This document shows, piece after piece, positions 1-7,691 of a stretch of 64,000 nt of DNA (positions within the stretch are counted from its first letter, which is position 1; each line of letters starts with the position of its first letter). The notes beneath the pieces are model-generated. The model made no database searches. It had not been told where the DNA came from and saw only the letters and a list, made by a program, of their open reading frames with translations. The translations under genes were made by a program, and so were the position numbers. Location of the stretch: assembly GCA_041859045.1 (NCBI GenBank), contig JBHELB010000010.1, forward strand, positions 1-64,000, written 5' to 3'. This stretch comes from JBHELB01 sp041859045. Lineage in GTDB: Bacteria > Hydrogenedentota > Hydrogenedentia > Hydrogenedentales > SLHB01.

Positions 1-61
1 CCGCTTGCCGGTAGCGTTTGCGGTAACTCGCTAGACTTGCCAAGGCGCGTTCTCCTGCCAT
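1..61 (-). CDS. Partial 5' end of a possible transposase/integrase
   Basis: An open frame starts with ATG at 61 and leaves the window after 20 codons (MAGERALASLASYRKRYRQA). A purine-rich GGAGGG stretch lies about 7 nt upstream on the minus strand. The end of the fragment, SYRKRYRQA, resembles the N-terminus of integrase-core transposases that continue into a KSRILDEF-like helix, but that is recollection of the family and only 20 residues are visible. The directly repeated upstream region supports a mobile-element origin. It is divergent to gpmI. Confidence 0.35.
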   Translation of the reverse strand, partial: MAGERALASLASYRKRYRQA

Positions 62-70
62 GTTGCGGCC

Positions 71-134
71 CTCCCCCGGTAAGATCGCAAATGGCGCGAC
101 AACTTCTCCCCCGGTAAGATTTTAAACGGCGCGA
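71..134. repeat. Two direct repeats, 35-bp period
   Basis: CTCCCCCGGTAAGAT occurs at 71-85 and again at 106-120. Each copy is followed, after a 4-base variable stretch, by AAA-T/C-GGCGCGA, so about 29 bases are shared per copy. They lie upstream of the partial minus-strand frame and look like transposase-binding repeats at the end of an insertion sequence. Confidence 0.7.
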
Positions 135-143
135 TTCGAAGAT

Positions 144-173
144 TTGACGTTCTTCAAGCCGAGCGGCTACACT
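144..173 (+). promoter_or_regulatory. Sigma70-like promoter for gpmI
   Basis: TTGACG at 144-149 and TACACT at 168-173 are separated by 18 nt. The predicted transcript start, near 180, leaves a leader of about 45 nt before the ATG at 227. That argues against the longer TTG start at 185. Confidence 0.5.
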
Positions 174-226
174 TTCATGATCGTTTGGCGAGGAATTTGT
201 GGGGCAAACAGCCCAGGAGGCATCTC

Positions 227-1858
227 ATGGCCGGTCTTGAACTCAAGAAGCTTTCCTCATACGTCCCGGTACCGGGGCCTGTCGTGTTGATCATCATGGA
301 CGGCGTGGGGATCGGCAAGCGCGATGAATCGGACGGCGTCCACGCGGCGTACACGCCGGTGTTGGACGAACTGTTCAAGGTGCCGTTGTACACCCAGCTT
401 AAGGCGCATGGAAAAGCGGTGGGATTGCCATCAGACGACGACATGGGCAATTCCGAAGTCGGCCACAACGCGTTGGGCGCGGGCCGGGTGTTTAGCCAAG
501 GCGCGATGCTGGTGAACGATGCCATTGCCACAGGCAAGTTGTTCGAAGGCAAGGCGTGGACGTCGGCCGTGCAAACCGCCCGCGACGGTGGGACGTTGCA
601 CTTCATTGGCCTGCTGTCGGACGGCAATGTCCATAGTCACATTGACCATCTCTTTGCGCTGCTGGAGCGCGCCGCTGCAGAGGGCGTGAAGAAGGTGCGT
701 GTGCATCCCTTGCTCGACGGCCGCGACGTGGGCGAGAAAAGCGCGCTGGACTACATTGAGCCGTTGGAGAAGAAACTCGCGGCGCTTAGCGCCGATGGCC
801 GCGACTACCGCGTGGCGTCGGGCGGCGGCCGCATGATCACGACGATGGATCGTTACGAAGCGAACTGGAGCGTCGTCGAGCGCGGATGGAAGGCCCACGT
901 GCTGGGCGACGCACGCGGCTTCGCCTCGGCCTCTGAGGCGGTGAAGACCTACTACACCGAAGACCCCGCCATGACCGATCAGTACATGGACAGCTTCGTG
1001 GTCGTGGAGAATGGCAAGCCGGTCGGGCCGATCGTGGATGGCGACGCGGTGGTCTTCTTTAACTTCCGCGGAGACCGCGCTATCGAGATTTCGAAGGCCT
1101 TCGAGCAGGGGGCGGAATTTAGCAAGTTCGACCGCGTACGCTGTCCGAAGGTGTTCTACGCAGGCATCATGCAGTACGACGGCGACGAGAAGATTCCGGT
1201 GAATTTCCTCGTTGAGCCGCCCGCGATCGAGCGGACGGTGAGCCAATACTTGTGCGCGGCGGGCGTCACCAGTTTCGCCATTTCCGAGACGCAAAAATTC
1301 GGGCATGTGACGTACTTCTGGAACGGCAACAACAGCGGCTATATTGATGAAAAGCTTGAGCGCTACGTCGAGATCGAGTCGGATCGCGTGCAGTTCGATC
1401 AGCGCCCGTGGATGAAGGCCGCCGAGATCACCGACGAAGTGATCGCGGCGGTGCAGAGCGGAAAGTACAAGTTCATTCGCCTCAACTACGCGAACGGCGA
1501 CATGGTCGGTCACACCGGTGTGCCCGTTTCCGTGCGCATCGCGGTCGAGACGGTGGATCTTGGCCTGCGGCGTTTACTGCCTGTAATTCAGGCGGCGAAG
1601 GGGATCGCGGTGATCACCGCGGATCACGGCAACGCCGACTGCATGTGGACCGAGAAGAAAGGCAAACGCGAGCCAATGGTCGCGCATACGCTCAACCCCG
1701 TGCCGTTCATCATCGCCGATTACTCCGGTGCGAACCCCATTTCGATGAACGTTCCCGAGAATCCTGGGCTCAGCAACGTGGCCGCCACGCTGCTTAACCT
1801 CCTCGGCTATGAAAAACCGGAAGACTACGATCCGTCGTTGATCCGCACCCGGAGCTAG
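227..1858 (+). CDS. gpmI: 2,3-bisphosphoglycerate-independent phosphoglycerate mutase
   Basis: Interconverts 3- and 2-phosphoglycerate in glycolysis and gluconeogenesis through a phosphoserine intermediate, using two Mn2+ ions. The 543-aa length is normal for the family. The first metal site is in MDGVGIGKRD near residue 25, and the catalytic serine is in DDMGNSEVGHNALGAG near residue 75. The C-terminal alkaline-phosphatase-like metal ligands are in NYANGDMVGHTG and ITADHGNADCM. I chose the ATG at 227 because AGGAGG lies 6 nt upstream; the open frame could extend to a TTG at 185 but has no ribosome site there. A hairpin terminator follows, so it is probably monocistronic. Confidence 0.95.
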   Translation: MAGLELKKLSSYVPVPGPVVLIIMDGVGIGKRDESDGVHAAYTPVLDELFKVPLYTQLKAHGKAVGLPSDDDMGNSEVGHNALGAGRVFSQGAMLVNDAIATGKLFEGKAWTSAVQTARDGGTLHFIGLLSDGNVHSHIDHLFALLERAAAEGVKKVRVHPLLDGRDVGEKSALDYIEPLEKKLAALSADGRDYRVASGGGRMITTMDRYEANWSVVERGWKAHVLGDARGFASASEAVKTYYTEDPAMTDQYMDSFVVVENGKPVGPIVDGDAVVFFNFRGDRAIEISKAFEQGAEFSKFDRVRCPKVFYAGIMQYDGDEKIPVNFLVEPPAIERTVSQYLCAAGVTSFAISETQKFGHVTYFWNGNNSGYIDEKLERYVEIESDRVQFDQRPWMKAAEITDEVIAAVQSGKYKFIRLNYANGDMVGHTGVPVSVRIAVETVDLGLRRLLPVIQAAKGIAVITADHGNADCMWTEKKGKREPMVAHTLNPVPFIIADYSGANPISMNVPENPGLSNVAATLLNLLGYEKPEDYDPSLIRTRS

Positions 1859-1868
1859 GTTGCCGAAC

Positions 1869-1898
1869 GCAGGGGGGGCCATCGGTTAGGCCCCCTGC
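1869..1898 (+). terminator. Hairpin terminator after gpmI
   Basis: GCAGGGGG (1869-1876) pairs with CCCCCTGC (1891-1898) around a 14-nt loop. The following TTGTT is only weakly U-rich. Its position directly behind the gpmI stop supports an intrinsic terminator. Confidence 0.6.
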
Positions 1899-1925
1899 TT
1901 GTTAAGCGCGAGAACAGGAGAGTGA

Positions 1926-2492
1926 GTGGTGCCGCTTTTTACGCCAATCCGAAAGACGGCCGGCCGCCTCGAATTGACGCATTTCCCGGCAAGCTGCGCG
2001 TTTGTTGGGGGTATCGTCTTTGTGCTCTTGTTGGGTTTAATAGCGTTTACTTTTGTCAGAAGCGAAGGCCCCAATGGTCCGCCGGAATTCGTGCGGTGGC
2101 TGGGCCGCGTCGTCGCAGGTTTCTTTATTTGCATATACATTAGAAACCTGTTTGTGGAAAAGCGCGTTGCCGACGTGGCGATGGACCTGGTCTCGAAGCG
2201 CATGACGATTGCGCGTCGTCCGCAACTTTCTCTTGGCGTCGGTCCACACACTCCGGAGAAAGAGGAATACAGCCTTGAAGAGGCGACAAAGGTAGTCTTG
2301 CGGGCGACGACAGTTACGACGGCCCTTTTGAACAAGGAAAAACGCGAAAGGCACTACTCCCTGTGTGTCGTGAAAAGCGACGGCGAGGAAATCTCTCTGT
2401 TCGGCAGGGATTATACGATCCCCATTTGGGGAGGAAAGGCCATCGGGCGAGAGATCGCCGATTTCCTCGGGGTTGAGTTTGCGGTGGAATAA
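1926..2492 (+). CDS. Two-helix membrane protein of unknown function
   Basis: Not recognised as a named family. The 188-aa product has two hydrophobic segments at about residues 24-44 and 59-73, then a soluble C-terminal part of about 115 residues. The start is a GTG (1926, or in frame at 1929) just after AGGAGAG at 1916-1922. It follows the gpmI terminator, and its stop directly abuts the GTG of a possible 56-aa frame, suggesting a short operon of small membrane-associated proteins. Function unknown. Confidence 0.7.
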   Translation: MVPLFTPIRKTAGRLELTHFPASCAFVGGIVFVLLLGLIAFTFVRSEGPNGPPEFVRWLGRVVAGFFICIYIRNLFVEKRVADVAMDLVSKRMTIARRPQLSLGVGPHTPEKEEYSLEEATKVVLRATTVTTALLNKEKRERHYSLCVVKSDGEEISLFGRDYTIPIWGGKAIGREIADFLGVEFAVE

Positions 2493-2663
2493 GTGAGTAA
2501 CGGCAAGGCGGCGACGCGGAACCGGCTGCCGTTTCTGGGCCAGTCGCCCGCAATGAAAGAGTTGGCTCGTAACGAATTTCGAAGGGCCTTTTCTAAGTAT
2601 AAGCTTCTGCATCCCTTCGAGGCTCTAAAGCGAAACGAATTTATGGGGAATGTGCTTCATTGA
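2493..2663 (+). CDS. Possible 56-aa basic small protein
   Basis: A GTG immediately after the previous TAA opens a 56-codon frame ending at TGA 2661-2663. The product is Arg/Lys-rich at its start and has no membrane segment. A GGTGG sequence lies about 5 nt upstream, so translation could be coupled. There is no recognisable family and base composition becomes AT-richer here, so it may be a chance frame or a decayed gene end. Confidence 0.3.
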   Translation: MSNGKAATRNRLPFLGQSPAMKELARNEFRRAFSKYKLLHPFEALKRNEFMGNVLH

Positions 2664-2678
2664 CAGGGGAGGGTTTCT

Positions 2679-2870
2679 ATGACTCTAGAAGTCCTGACTT
2701 GTTGGTTGAGCATTCCTTTTGTGGTGTTCGGAGTTTATGTCCTGCTTTCTAGCGTATTGCTTTTCCTATTGCCTCTCAGAGAATTGTATTGGCATGAGCT
2801 TCGGGCGGGACCCATTCTTGCCTTCGCTTGGGTGATATCAGCCCATATCATGGCACCCAGACAAAAATAG
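2679..2870 (+). CDS. Small membrane protein, probably 5' half of a frameshifted gene
   Basis: A strong AGGGGAGGG site precedes the ATG. The 63-aa product has hydrophobic segments at about residues 5-33 and 43-58 and stops at CAA AAA TAG in a run of five A residues. The -1 frame continues without a break into another hydrophobic sequence, so the two frames together read as one roughly 140-aa, four-segment membrane protein. Either a single-base deletion, an assembly error at the A-run, or frameshifting could explain it. No family recognised. Confidence 0.5.
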   Translation: MTLEVLTCWLSIPFVVFGVYVLLSSVLLFLLPLRELYWHELRAGPILAFAWVISAHIMAPRQK

Positions 2871-3097
2871 CTGTCGCTCTGGTTTTCCTTCTCATAGGAC
2901 CAGGAGTCGCCTATCTCACGCTTGAGTCGACGTATCCCGAGAGCCATGGTTACCTATTGGCCTATCGACATACCATGATACCTTTTATCGCGACCCTTGA
3001 GGGAGGACTTATTGGATATCTTGCGTGCATGCCTTCGCCTCGCGGAGCAAAAAGACTCTTCCGCAATTCTCAACCCCGTGCTGCTTATCGTCGCTGA
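2828..3097 (+). CDS. Membrane-protein frame, probably 3' half of the frameshifted gene
   Basis: This frame overlaps the end of the preceding one in the -1 register. It has no ribosome site or ATG of its own; the nominal start is TTG. Downstream of the A-run it codes for KIAVALVFLLIGPGVAYLTL and a second hydrophobic stretch near IPFIATLEGGLIGYLA. This continues the topology of the upstream frame, so I read it as the displaced C-terminal half of the same gene rather than an independent one. Confidence 0.4.
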   Translation: MGDISPYHGTQTKIAVALVFLLIGPGVAYLTLESTYPESHGYLLAYRHTMIPFIATLEGGLIGYLACMPSPRGAKRLFRNSQPRAAYRR

Positions 3098-3131
3098 TTG
3101 CTCCGTCGTTGATCAAGATCGGCTAGAGATG

Positions 3132-3161
3132 AAGGGGGCTTTCCGTGTGGGAAGTCCCCTT
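3132..3161. terminator. Bidirectional hairpin terminator between convergent genes
   Basis: AAGGGG (3132-3137) pairs with CCCCTT (3156-3161). The stem continues through GCTTTCC/GGAAGT with a GU and one TG pair, giving about 13 pairs closed by the loop GTGT. It sits between the plus-strand membrane protein and the minus-strand amidohydrolase and could stop transcription from both sides. Confidence 0.65.
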
Positions 3162-3170
3162 AATATGTCC

Positions 3171-3965
3171 TTAGGGCAGTGCAAGCAGGCGGCGTCCGTT
3201 TTCCCACAGGATCGCTGTAAGCAGTGCGTCGTCTATCCCCAGCGCGCGCAATCCCTCAACGCGCGCGGCTTGCGCGGCCCACGGCGAATCCGTGCCGAAC
3301 AGAATGTACTCGCGCGGGTGGGTGTGCAGAAACTCCAGGGCCTGTTCGCGCGGCATGAACTCAAGCGCAAAGGCGATATCGGTATAGATCGGTCTCCCCA
3401 AGAGCATGCGCCACGCCTCTTCCCAGTCTTCAAACGCCAAACAGTGGGAAGCCACAAATCGTAGCGAGGGAAACCGCTCCACAAGACGCGTAATCCGTAC
3501 CGGATCGACGATACGATCGCGGGGGAACGCAAAGTCGAAGCCCGTGTGGCACAGCACAATCAGGCCCGCGGCATCGGCCGCGCCGAACAGCGCATCCGCG
3601 CGAGGTTCGTCGAGATCAAACCCTTGGTAATACGGATGAACCTTGATGCCTTTGAATCCTCGCCGCGCTACCTCGGCGACGTGTTCCGCAAGGGCGGGAT
3701 CGTTCGGGTGTACCGAAGGAAATGGCACGAGCCGCTCCGAGGCGATCTGGGCCGACCACTCCAGGATCGGCTGAAATTGCTCGGGTCGCGTTGCGATCGA
3801 GGCGACGACAGAAACATCTACACCGGCCTCGTCCATGGAGGCGAGCAGCGAACTCACGCGTCCGTCCAGACAGGCCTTAACGTTTCCCTCGTGTTCGAGC
3901 GAGGCCATCGCCCGCGCGGCGATCGCGTCAGGAAATGCATGAGTATGAAAGTCGAGTATGGGCAC
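3171..3965 (-). CDS. Amidohydrolase family 2 metal-dependent hydrolase
   Basis: A TIM-barrel metallohydrolase of 264 aa, the usual size for the amidohydrolase-related (COG2159) proteins. Visible motifs are the N-terminal DFHTHAF metal pair (residues 5-11), GIKVHPYYQGF, VLCHTGFDF, VASHCLAFEDW and the late LFGTDSPW aspartate. These give the His/Asp ligand set of a hydrolase or decarboxylase; the substrate cannot be read. The GTG start is preceded by AGGAAGAG and lies 8 nt behind the stop of the lipoprotein hydrolase gene, so it is the last gene of a three-gene operon. Confidence 0.85.
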   Translation of the reverse strand: MPILDFHTHAFPDAIAARAMASLEHEGNVKACLDGRVSSLLASMDEAGVDVSVVASIATRPEQFQPILEWSAQIASERLVPFPSVHPNDPALAEHVAEVARRGFKGIKVHPYYQGFDLDEPRADALFGAADAAGLIVLCHTGFDFAFPRDRIVDPVRITRLVERFPSLRFVASHCLAFEDWEEAWRMLLGRPIYTDIAFALEFMPREQALEFLHTHPREYILFGTDSPWAAQAARVEGLRALGIDDALLTAILWENGRRLLALP

Positions 3966-3973
3966 GTCTCTTC

Positions 3974-4927
3974 CTATTCCGCTGGCGCTTTGGCAGCCTG
4001 GTTCAGGCGAATCCGTACTAACCGCTGCTCAATATCCTGTTGCGCGCGCGTGCCGTCGAAGTAATCGCGAAACTTCGTGTCTTGACCAAGGTAGACGTTG
4101 AACCACGCCACCATATAGCGCGTGGCGATATCGCGCACGTCCTGCGCATCGGCATAGCCGCCAGGACAGGCGATGAGTGCGAAGTAATCGAGCAACACCA
4201 AGCTGTCCTCGAAGTCGATGTGGTCTCCTCCGAGGATAGTCACCTCTGCCGCTGGAGAAGAAATCAGGTCATACAATCGCTGCTCAGAACCCGGTGGAAT
4301 GCCGCACCAACTGGTGTCGTCCGTTCCAATGATCATGAACGCGGCGTAGGAATTCTCAAAATGCATGAGATGATTGATGTTCGGATTCGTGTATTTGATG
4401 TCGAGCGACACCATCGCTTTGATGCGCGGGTCTTGCGTCGCTGCGATGAACGATACGCTCGCGCCCATTGAATGCCCCGTCACCCCGGCGTTGTTCGCAT
4501 CTACTTTGTGATAGAGAGGCGATTCGGGGCGTTCGTTCTCGAGCGTCAGCCAATCGAGAATCGTGCTGACATGATCGGCATGCTCTTCGAACATCTCATT
4601 GCCCACGCCGCGCAGGCCCAGACTGGGCAAGAAGCGGATCACGCAGACATACCCCCATTGGGCGAGCTGCTTGGCATATCCCTCGTAGCTGCCGCGCGGC
4701 TGGTTCCAGCCTGTTGAGAAAACAACCACCGGCGCAGGGCTTTCCGACGCGGGGGTATCCGGGTAAAAGATCGTCACCTCGGGGTATTTCGAGTCGAACA
4801 CCACGTTCCACTTTTTCGTTGGAAGCTGGCCGGGGAATCCAAGCGTAAACGGGGCGGGGCAGGCGGTCAGCAAGAGCGCGCACGCGCAAGAAAGAACGAC
4901 GAGCGTTCGGATTGGAGGTGTTCTCAT
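3974..4927 (-). CDS. Lipoprotein alpha/beta-hydrolase (dienelactone hydrolase/lipase-like)
   Basis: A secreted, lipid-anchored hydrolase of 317 aa. The N-terminus is a type II signal peptide ending in the lipobox LLTAC. The fold shows FSTGWNQPRGSYEGYA as the oxyanion strand region and GVTGHSMGAS as the nucleophile elbow with its serine; a late GGDHIDF carries the likely catalytic histidine. The ATG at 4927 overlaps the upstream stop as ATGA, better than the TTG at 4933. It is paralogous to the next gene upstream, with shared motifs throughout. The substrate is unknown; polyester, ester or cutin-like hydrolysis are possibilities. Confidence 0.8.
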   Translation of the reverse strand: MRTPPIRTLVVLSCACALLLTACPAPFTLGFPGQLPTKKWNVVFDSKYPEVTIFYPDTPASESPAPVVVFSTGWNQPRGSYEGYAKQLAQWGYVCVIRFLPSLGLRGVGNEMFEEHADHVSTILDWLTLENERPESPLYHKVDANNAGVTGHSMGASVSFIAATQDPRIKAMVSLDIKYTNPNINHLMHFENSYAAFMIIGTDDTSWCGIPPGSEQRLYDLISSPAAEVTILGGDHIDFEDSLVLLDYFALIACPGGYADAQDVRDIATRYMVAWFNVYLGQDTKFRDYFDGTRAQQDIEQRLVRIRLNQAAKAPAE

Positions 4928-5850
4928 TTCCAACGTACCTCAATACTGGCCTTGTTCTCGGAGATCATCTGTTCCGCGTCGGGGCCCTCGAAATAACTTG
5001 CCCATTGCAGGTCGTTCTTGAGGTAGACGTTGAACCACGCCACCATGAACGAAACCGCGATCGCGCGCACTTCGTTGGGATCGCGCTCATTGGGGCCGCA
5101 AAAGATCGGCGCAACGCGATTCATGCCTTGGAAAGACTCGATAAAGTCGAGGTGCCCTGCACCGCGAATGATCACGTCGGCTGTTGGCGGATTGGCGATG
5201 CGATAGAGGGAGTCTAAGATTCGGTTTCCCAGCGTCGCGCACAGCACTTCGCCGCGCATCCACAAAATCGGGGCGTGAATATCCGGCACACAGTACTGCA
5301 TGGGCAGGAGGGAGCTTTCCTCCACGCTGTCTATGTCGATGACCGCTTGAATGCGTGGATCGCGCGCCGCGGAGACAACCGCTTGGCGTCCTCCAAGCGA
5401 ATGCCCCGTGCTTCCCACGCGCGTTGTGTCGACAAGGCCAAAGAGCGGCGAGTCGGGCATCTCATTCTGCGCCGCCGCCCAGTCGATGATGGCGCTGATT
5501 TGCTCGATCTGTTGCTCGTTGTTGTCGTAGCCGATTCCGTCCACGAACAGCAGCGGATAACTACGCAACACCGCGACGTAGCCCCATTGGGCAAGTTGGA
5601 TGCCATACCCCTGATAGGCCGCGCGGGTCTGATTCCAGCCCACGCTGAATATGACCAAGGGATAACCGCCCTCTGGCGCGGGACCCTTCGGGTAGAACAC
5701 GGAAATGGGCACCTGGCCGTCAATGGTCGTATCCAGGTAGCTATAGTCGAGCGCTCCCGGGAATCCAAGCTTGGCGGGAGGCGGCTGCCGACACGCCGCG
5801 AGCAAAAAAACGGCCGCCAGCACGGACAAAAGTAGTGCAGACCTCTTCAT
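4924..5850 (-). CDS. Lipoprotein alpha/beta-hydrolase, paralogue of the next gene
   Basis: First gene of the operon; 308 aa after a type II signal peptide with lipobox LLAAC. It shares the GFPG start of the mature chain, FSVGWNQTRAAYQGYG, the elbow GSTGHSLGGR and the histidine motif GAGHLDF with its downstream paralogue, and both end in an AWFNVYL-containing helix. ATG 5850 has CGGAGG upstream; the longer frame to 6096 lacks support. Tandem duplication followed by divergence suggests two envelope-anchored esterases acting with the cytoplasmic amidohydrolase, which is inference. Confidence 0.8.
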   Translation of the reverse strand: MKRSALLLSVLAAVFLLAACRQPPPAKLGFPGALDYSYLDTTIDGQVPISVFYPKGPAPEGGYPLVIFSVGWNQTRAAYQGYGIQLAQWGYVAVLRSYPLLFVDGIGYDNNEQQIEQISAIIDWAAAQNEMPDSPLFGLVDTTRVGSTGHSLGGRQAVVSAARDPRIQAVIDIDSVEESSLLPMQYCVPDIHAPILWMRGEVLCATLGNRILDSLYRIANPPTADVIIRGAGHLDFIESFQGMNRVAPIFCGPNERDPNEVRAIAVSFMVAWFNVYLKNDLQWASYFEGPDAEQMISENKASIEVRWK

Positions 5851-5934
5851 ACTGCCTCCGACGCTTCTTCTAGGAATTGGCTCGAACTCTATCATAGCGC
5901 GCCGGTGGAGACAATGTGTCCAGGAACAATAGAG

Positions 5935-5971
5935 GCCCGCGGAACGACTCAGAAAGAAGCGTCCCGCGGGC
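5935..5971 (-). terminator. Hairpin terminator after the secreted orphan gene
   Basis: GCCCGCGG (5935-5942) pairs with CCGCGGGC (5964-5971), and after one mismatch ACG/CGT extends the stem. Read on the minus strand it is followed by CTCTATTGTT. It would separate the gene at 5991-7334 from the lipoprotein hydrolase operon. Confidence 0.55.
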
Positions 5972-5990
5972 GATTGGCAAGGTCTAGCGA

Positions 5991-7334
5991 TTACGGAGCG
6001 GGGATCACGCCGCCCAGGCGGCCAAACCAGTATGCAGTGAAGAAATCGTGGCCGGGGTGCTCGTACGACGTGTCCGCGCCTCCCGCGAAAATGCACGGGC
6101 TACGCTGCCACAAGTAGATGTCCGTCGGCCGATCTTCGATGTGATGGATCGCGTAGGTCATAAACGTGCCATCACGCTGCGGCTGATAGATGGGGTTGCC
6201 GCTCACATTCACGGCGTGCATCCAGCGCGGCGGCGCGGGGTAATCGAGCAGCATGCCCTGCGAAGTCGCCCGTGTTTGCGTGTAGTACGGATCCATTCGC
6301 GCGGCGGCGTACAGACTCGAGTACAACGGCTGCAAATGGTCGATGCTTTGGTTCTTGTGCATCTGGCTGATCCAATCCTTGTACGTATTGTACTTGGTGG
6401 TATTGGTCTCCAGCGCCGTTAGCACATACATGTACATGAAATTCAGGTTGTGCGTGAAGTAGTCACTTTTGTACTTGTCCGACACGTTCGGTTTCTCGAA
6501 GAGATTCCACCAGGTGTAGTCGCTGTTGTAGCCGGACTGTAGGCCGCTGTACTTGCTGGGATTGACGCTGAGCGCCAAGCGCTTCCAGACCAGCTTCATG
6601 CCGGTGGTGGGGTTGGTCTGCTTGCCCGACGGCGACTTGATCCACCAACTATCCGCGCTCAGGCGGTCGACGATGACCTCGACAATCTGGCGACACCAGT
6701 CACGCGTGGCCGCGTCGTTCACGTTCTTCCACACGGCGCCCAGACCAAACGCCGTGCCGAAATAGGTGTCGCGCGAGCTCCAATCCAACCACACCCAGCC
6801 CGTCCACGGGGCCACGCAGTTCCCGTAGCCGTTGCCGTAGTTCTGGTAATAGGGTTGGTATGCCGGATCGCTGGCCGGGCCCGCGAACCGCGCCACATAG
6901 CCAGTGCGACCGGTACATTGCGCCAGCATCGCAAAGGTGTTCAGGTAGGTGTTAATGTCGGCGAGTGTCGCCGCGTCGCCGGTCACGGCATACTTGGCCG
7001 CCAATCCAGCCAAGTATTCGCCCGTGTGCGTGGCGGAATCGCCCAGTTGCTCATACCGCGCCGCGGAACTGCGCGTATAATCCCACCACCAAACGTCCGC
7101 GATCTGGTCGTACGGCGTGGTGTACGTGTTGATGTTGGCTTGATACGCGTCCGCCTTTGCCGCCATGTCGGTCCGTTGGTCCACCAGGAGTTCTTCCCAC
7201 GTCAAATACGTCTTCCGGGCCATGTTGTAGAGATAGGTGTCCTGTGTGCTGGTGCGGTACGCCATCGCAAATGGCGCCACCAACATCACCGCCAAGAAGA
7301 CAAGCCCGAACAAAAACACAGATGTGCGTTTCAT
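5991..7334 (-). CDS. Secreted Trp/Tyr-rich protein of unknown function
   Basis: A 447-aa exported protein with a clear Sec signal peptide (MKRTSVFLFG, then a hydrophobic core ending at AMA). The mature chain is rich in Trp, Tyr, Asn and Thr and has almost no charged repeats. Its even helical texture, with blocks such as VWWWDYTRSSAARYEQ, suggests an alpha/alpha-toroid like those of polysaccharide lyases or epimerases. I do not recognise a family and cannot point to catalytic residues. ATG 7334 has AAGGAGG about 10 nt upstream. It is flanked by its own promoter and terminator. Confidence 0.75.
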   Translation of the reverse strand: MKRTSVFLFGLVFLAVMLVAPFAMAYRTSTQDTYLYNMARKTYLTWEELLVDQRTDMAAKADAYQANINTYTTPYDQIADVWWWDYTRSSAARYEQLGDSATHTGEYLAGLAAKYAVTGDAATLADINTYLNTFAMLAQCTGRTGYVARFAGPASDPAYQPYYQNYGNGYGNCVAPWTGWVWLDWSSRDTYFGTAFGLGAVWKNVNDAATRDWCRQIVEVIVDRLSADSWWIKSPSGKQTNPTTGMKLVWKRLALSVNPSKYSGLQSGYNSDYTWWNLFEKPNVSDKYKSDYFTHNLNFMYMYVLTALETNTTKYNTYKDWISQMHKNQSIDHLQPLYSSLYAAARMDPYYTQTRATSQGMLLDYPAPPRWMHAVNVSGNPIYQPQRDGTFMTYAIHHIEDRPTDIYLWQRSPCIFAGGADTSYEHPGHDFFTAYWFGRLGGVIPAP

Positions 7335-7691
7335 GATACAGGGTCCTCCTTCTTTCCCTAACGCTTCCCTAGAAAACATCGTCACAAACACCCCAGCGAT
7401 TTGTCTCTTACCACCCTCCATTTGTTCTAGTGACATAGACCACACCCTAACCAAGTCATCCTAGACCCATCTTATAAATATCGCAAGACGGCAAATATTT
7501 TCAGACTTACGAGCAAAAGCGCCGCATTTTGTCCAGTGTAGACTTCTTTCGTTTCCCGGCTCGGAGCTAGGCTTTGCGGAAAGGGAAAGGTAATATAGAT
7601 TTTCGCCCGATGCCTGCGGAGGCCTGTTGAGACGGCGCGCGGCCCGATGCGGAATTTCTCGCAGGGCGCTCTCGAAAGGAGACTGTTTACA
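7335..7691. other. Divergent intergenic region between secreted orphan and ltaE
   Basis: This 357-nt gap holds the minus-strand promoter listed separately and an AT-rich middle (about 7470-7530). On the plus side, GGTAATATAGAT at 7589-7600 may act as a -10 region for ltaE, with only a weak -35. No RNA gene or repeat was seen. Confidence 0.5.
7458..7486 (-). promoter_or_regulatory. Possible sigma70 promoter for the secreted orphan gene
   Basis: On the minus strand TTGCGA (7486-7481) and TAGGAT (7463-7458) are 17 nt apart. The leader to the ATG at 7334 would be about 115 nt. Confidence 0.35.

Larger units (their letters stand above)
1..135 (-). mobile_element. Edge of a probable insertion sequence
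   Basis: The minus strand shows two direct repeats at a 35-bp period, a GGAGGG-like ribosome site and the first codons of a protein that runs off the window. Terminal direct repeats followed closely by a transposase start are typical of IS21-like and related integrase-type elements. The outer boundary is not defined; I see no clear terminal inverted repeat or target duplication because the other end lies outside. Without the rest of the element this stays a suggestion. Confidence 0.35.

Noticed and set aside
431..1513. Long minus-strand frame opposite gpmI
   Set aside because: Low-complexity His/Arg-rich translation with no ribosome site; a shadow of GC-rich third positions in gpmI.
2997..3464. 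Plus-strand frame across the terminator and the amidohydrolase
   Set aside because: Overlaps the hairpin terminator and antisense coding sequence; no family features.
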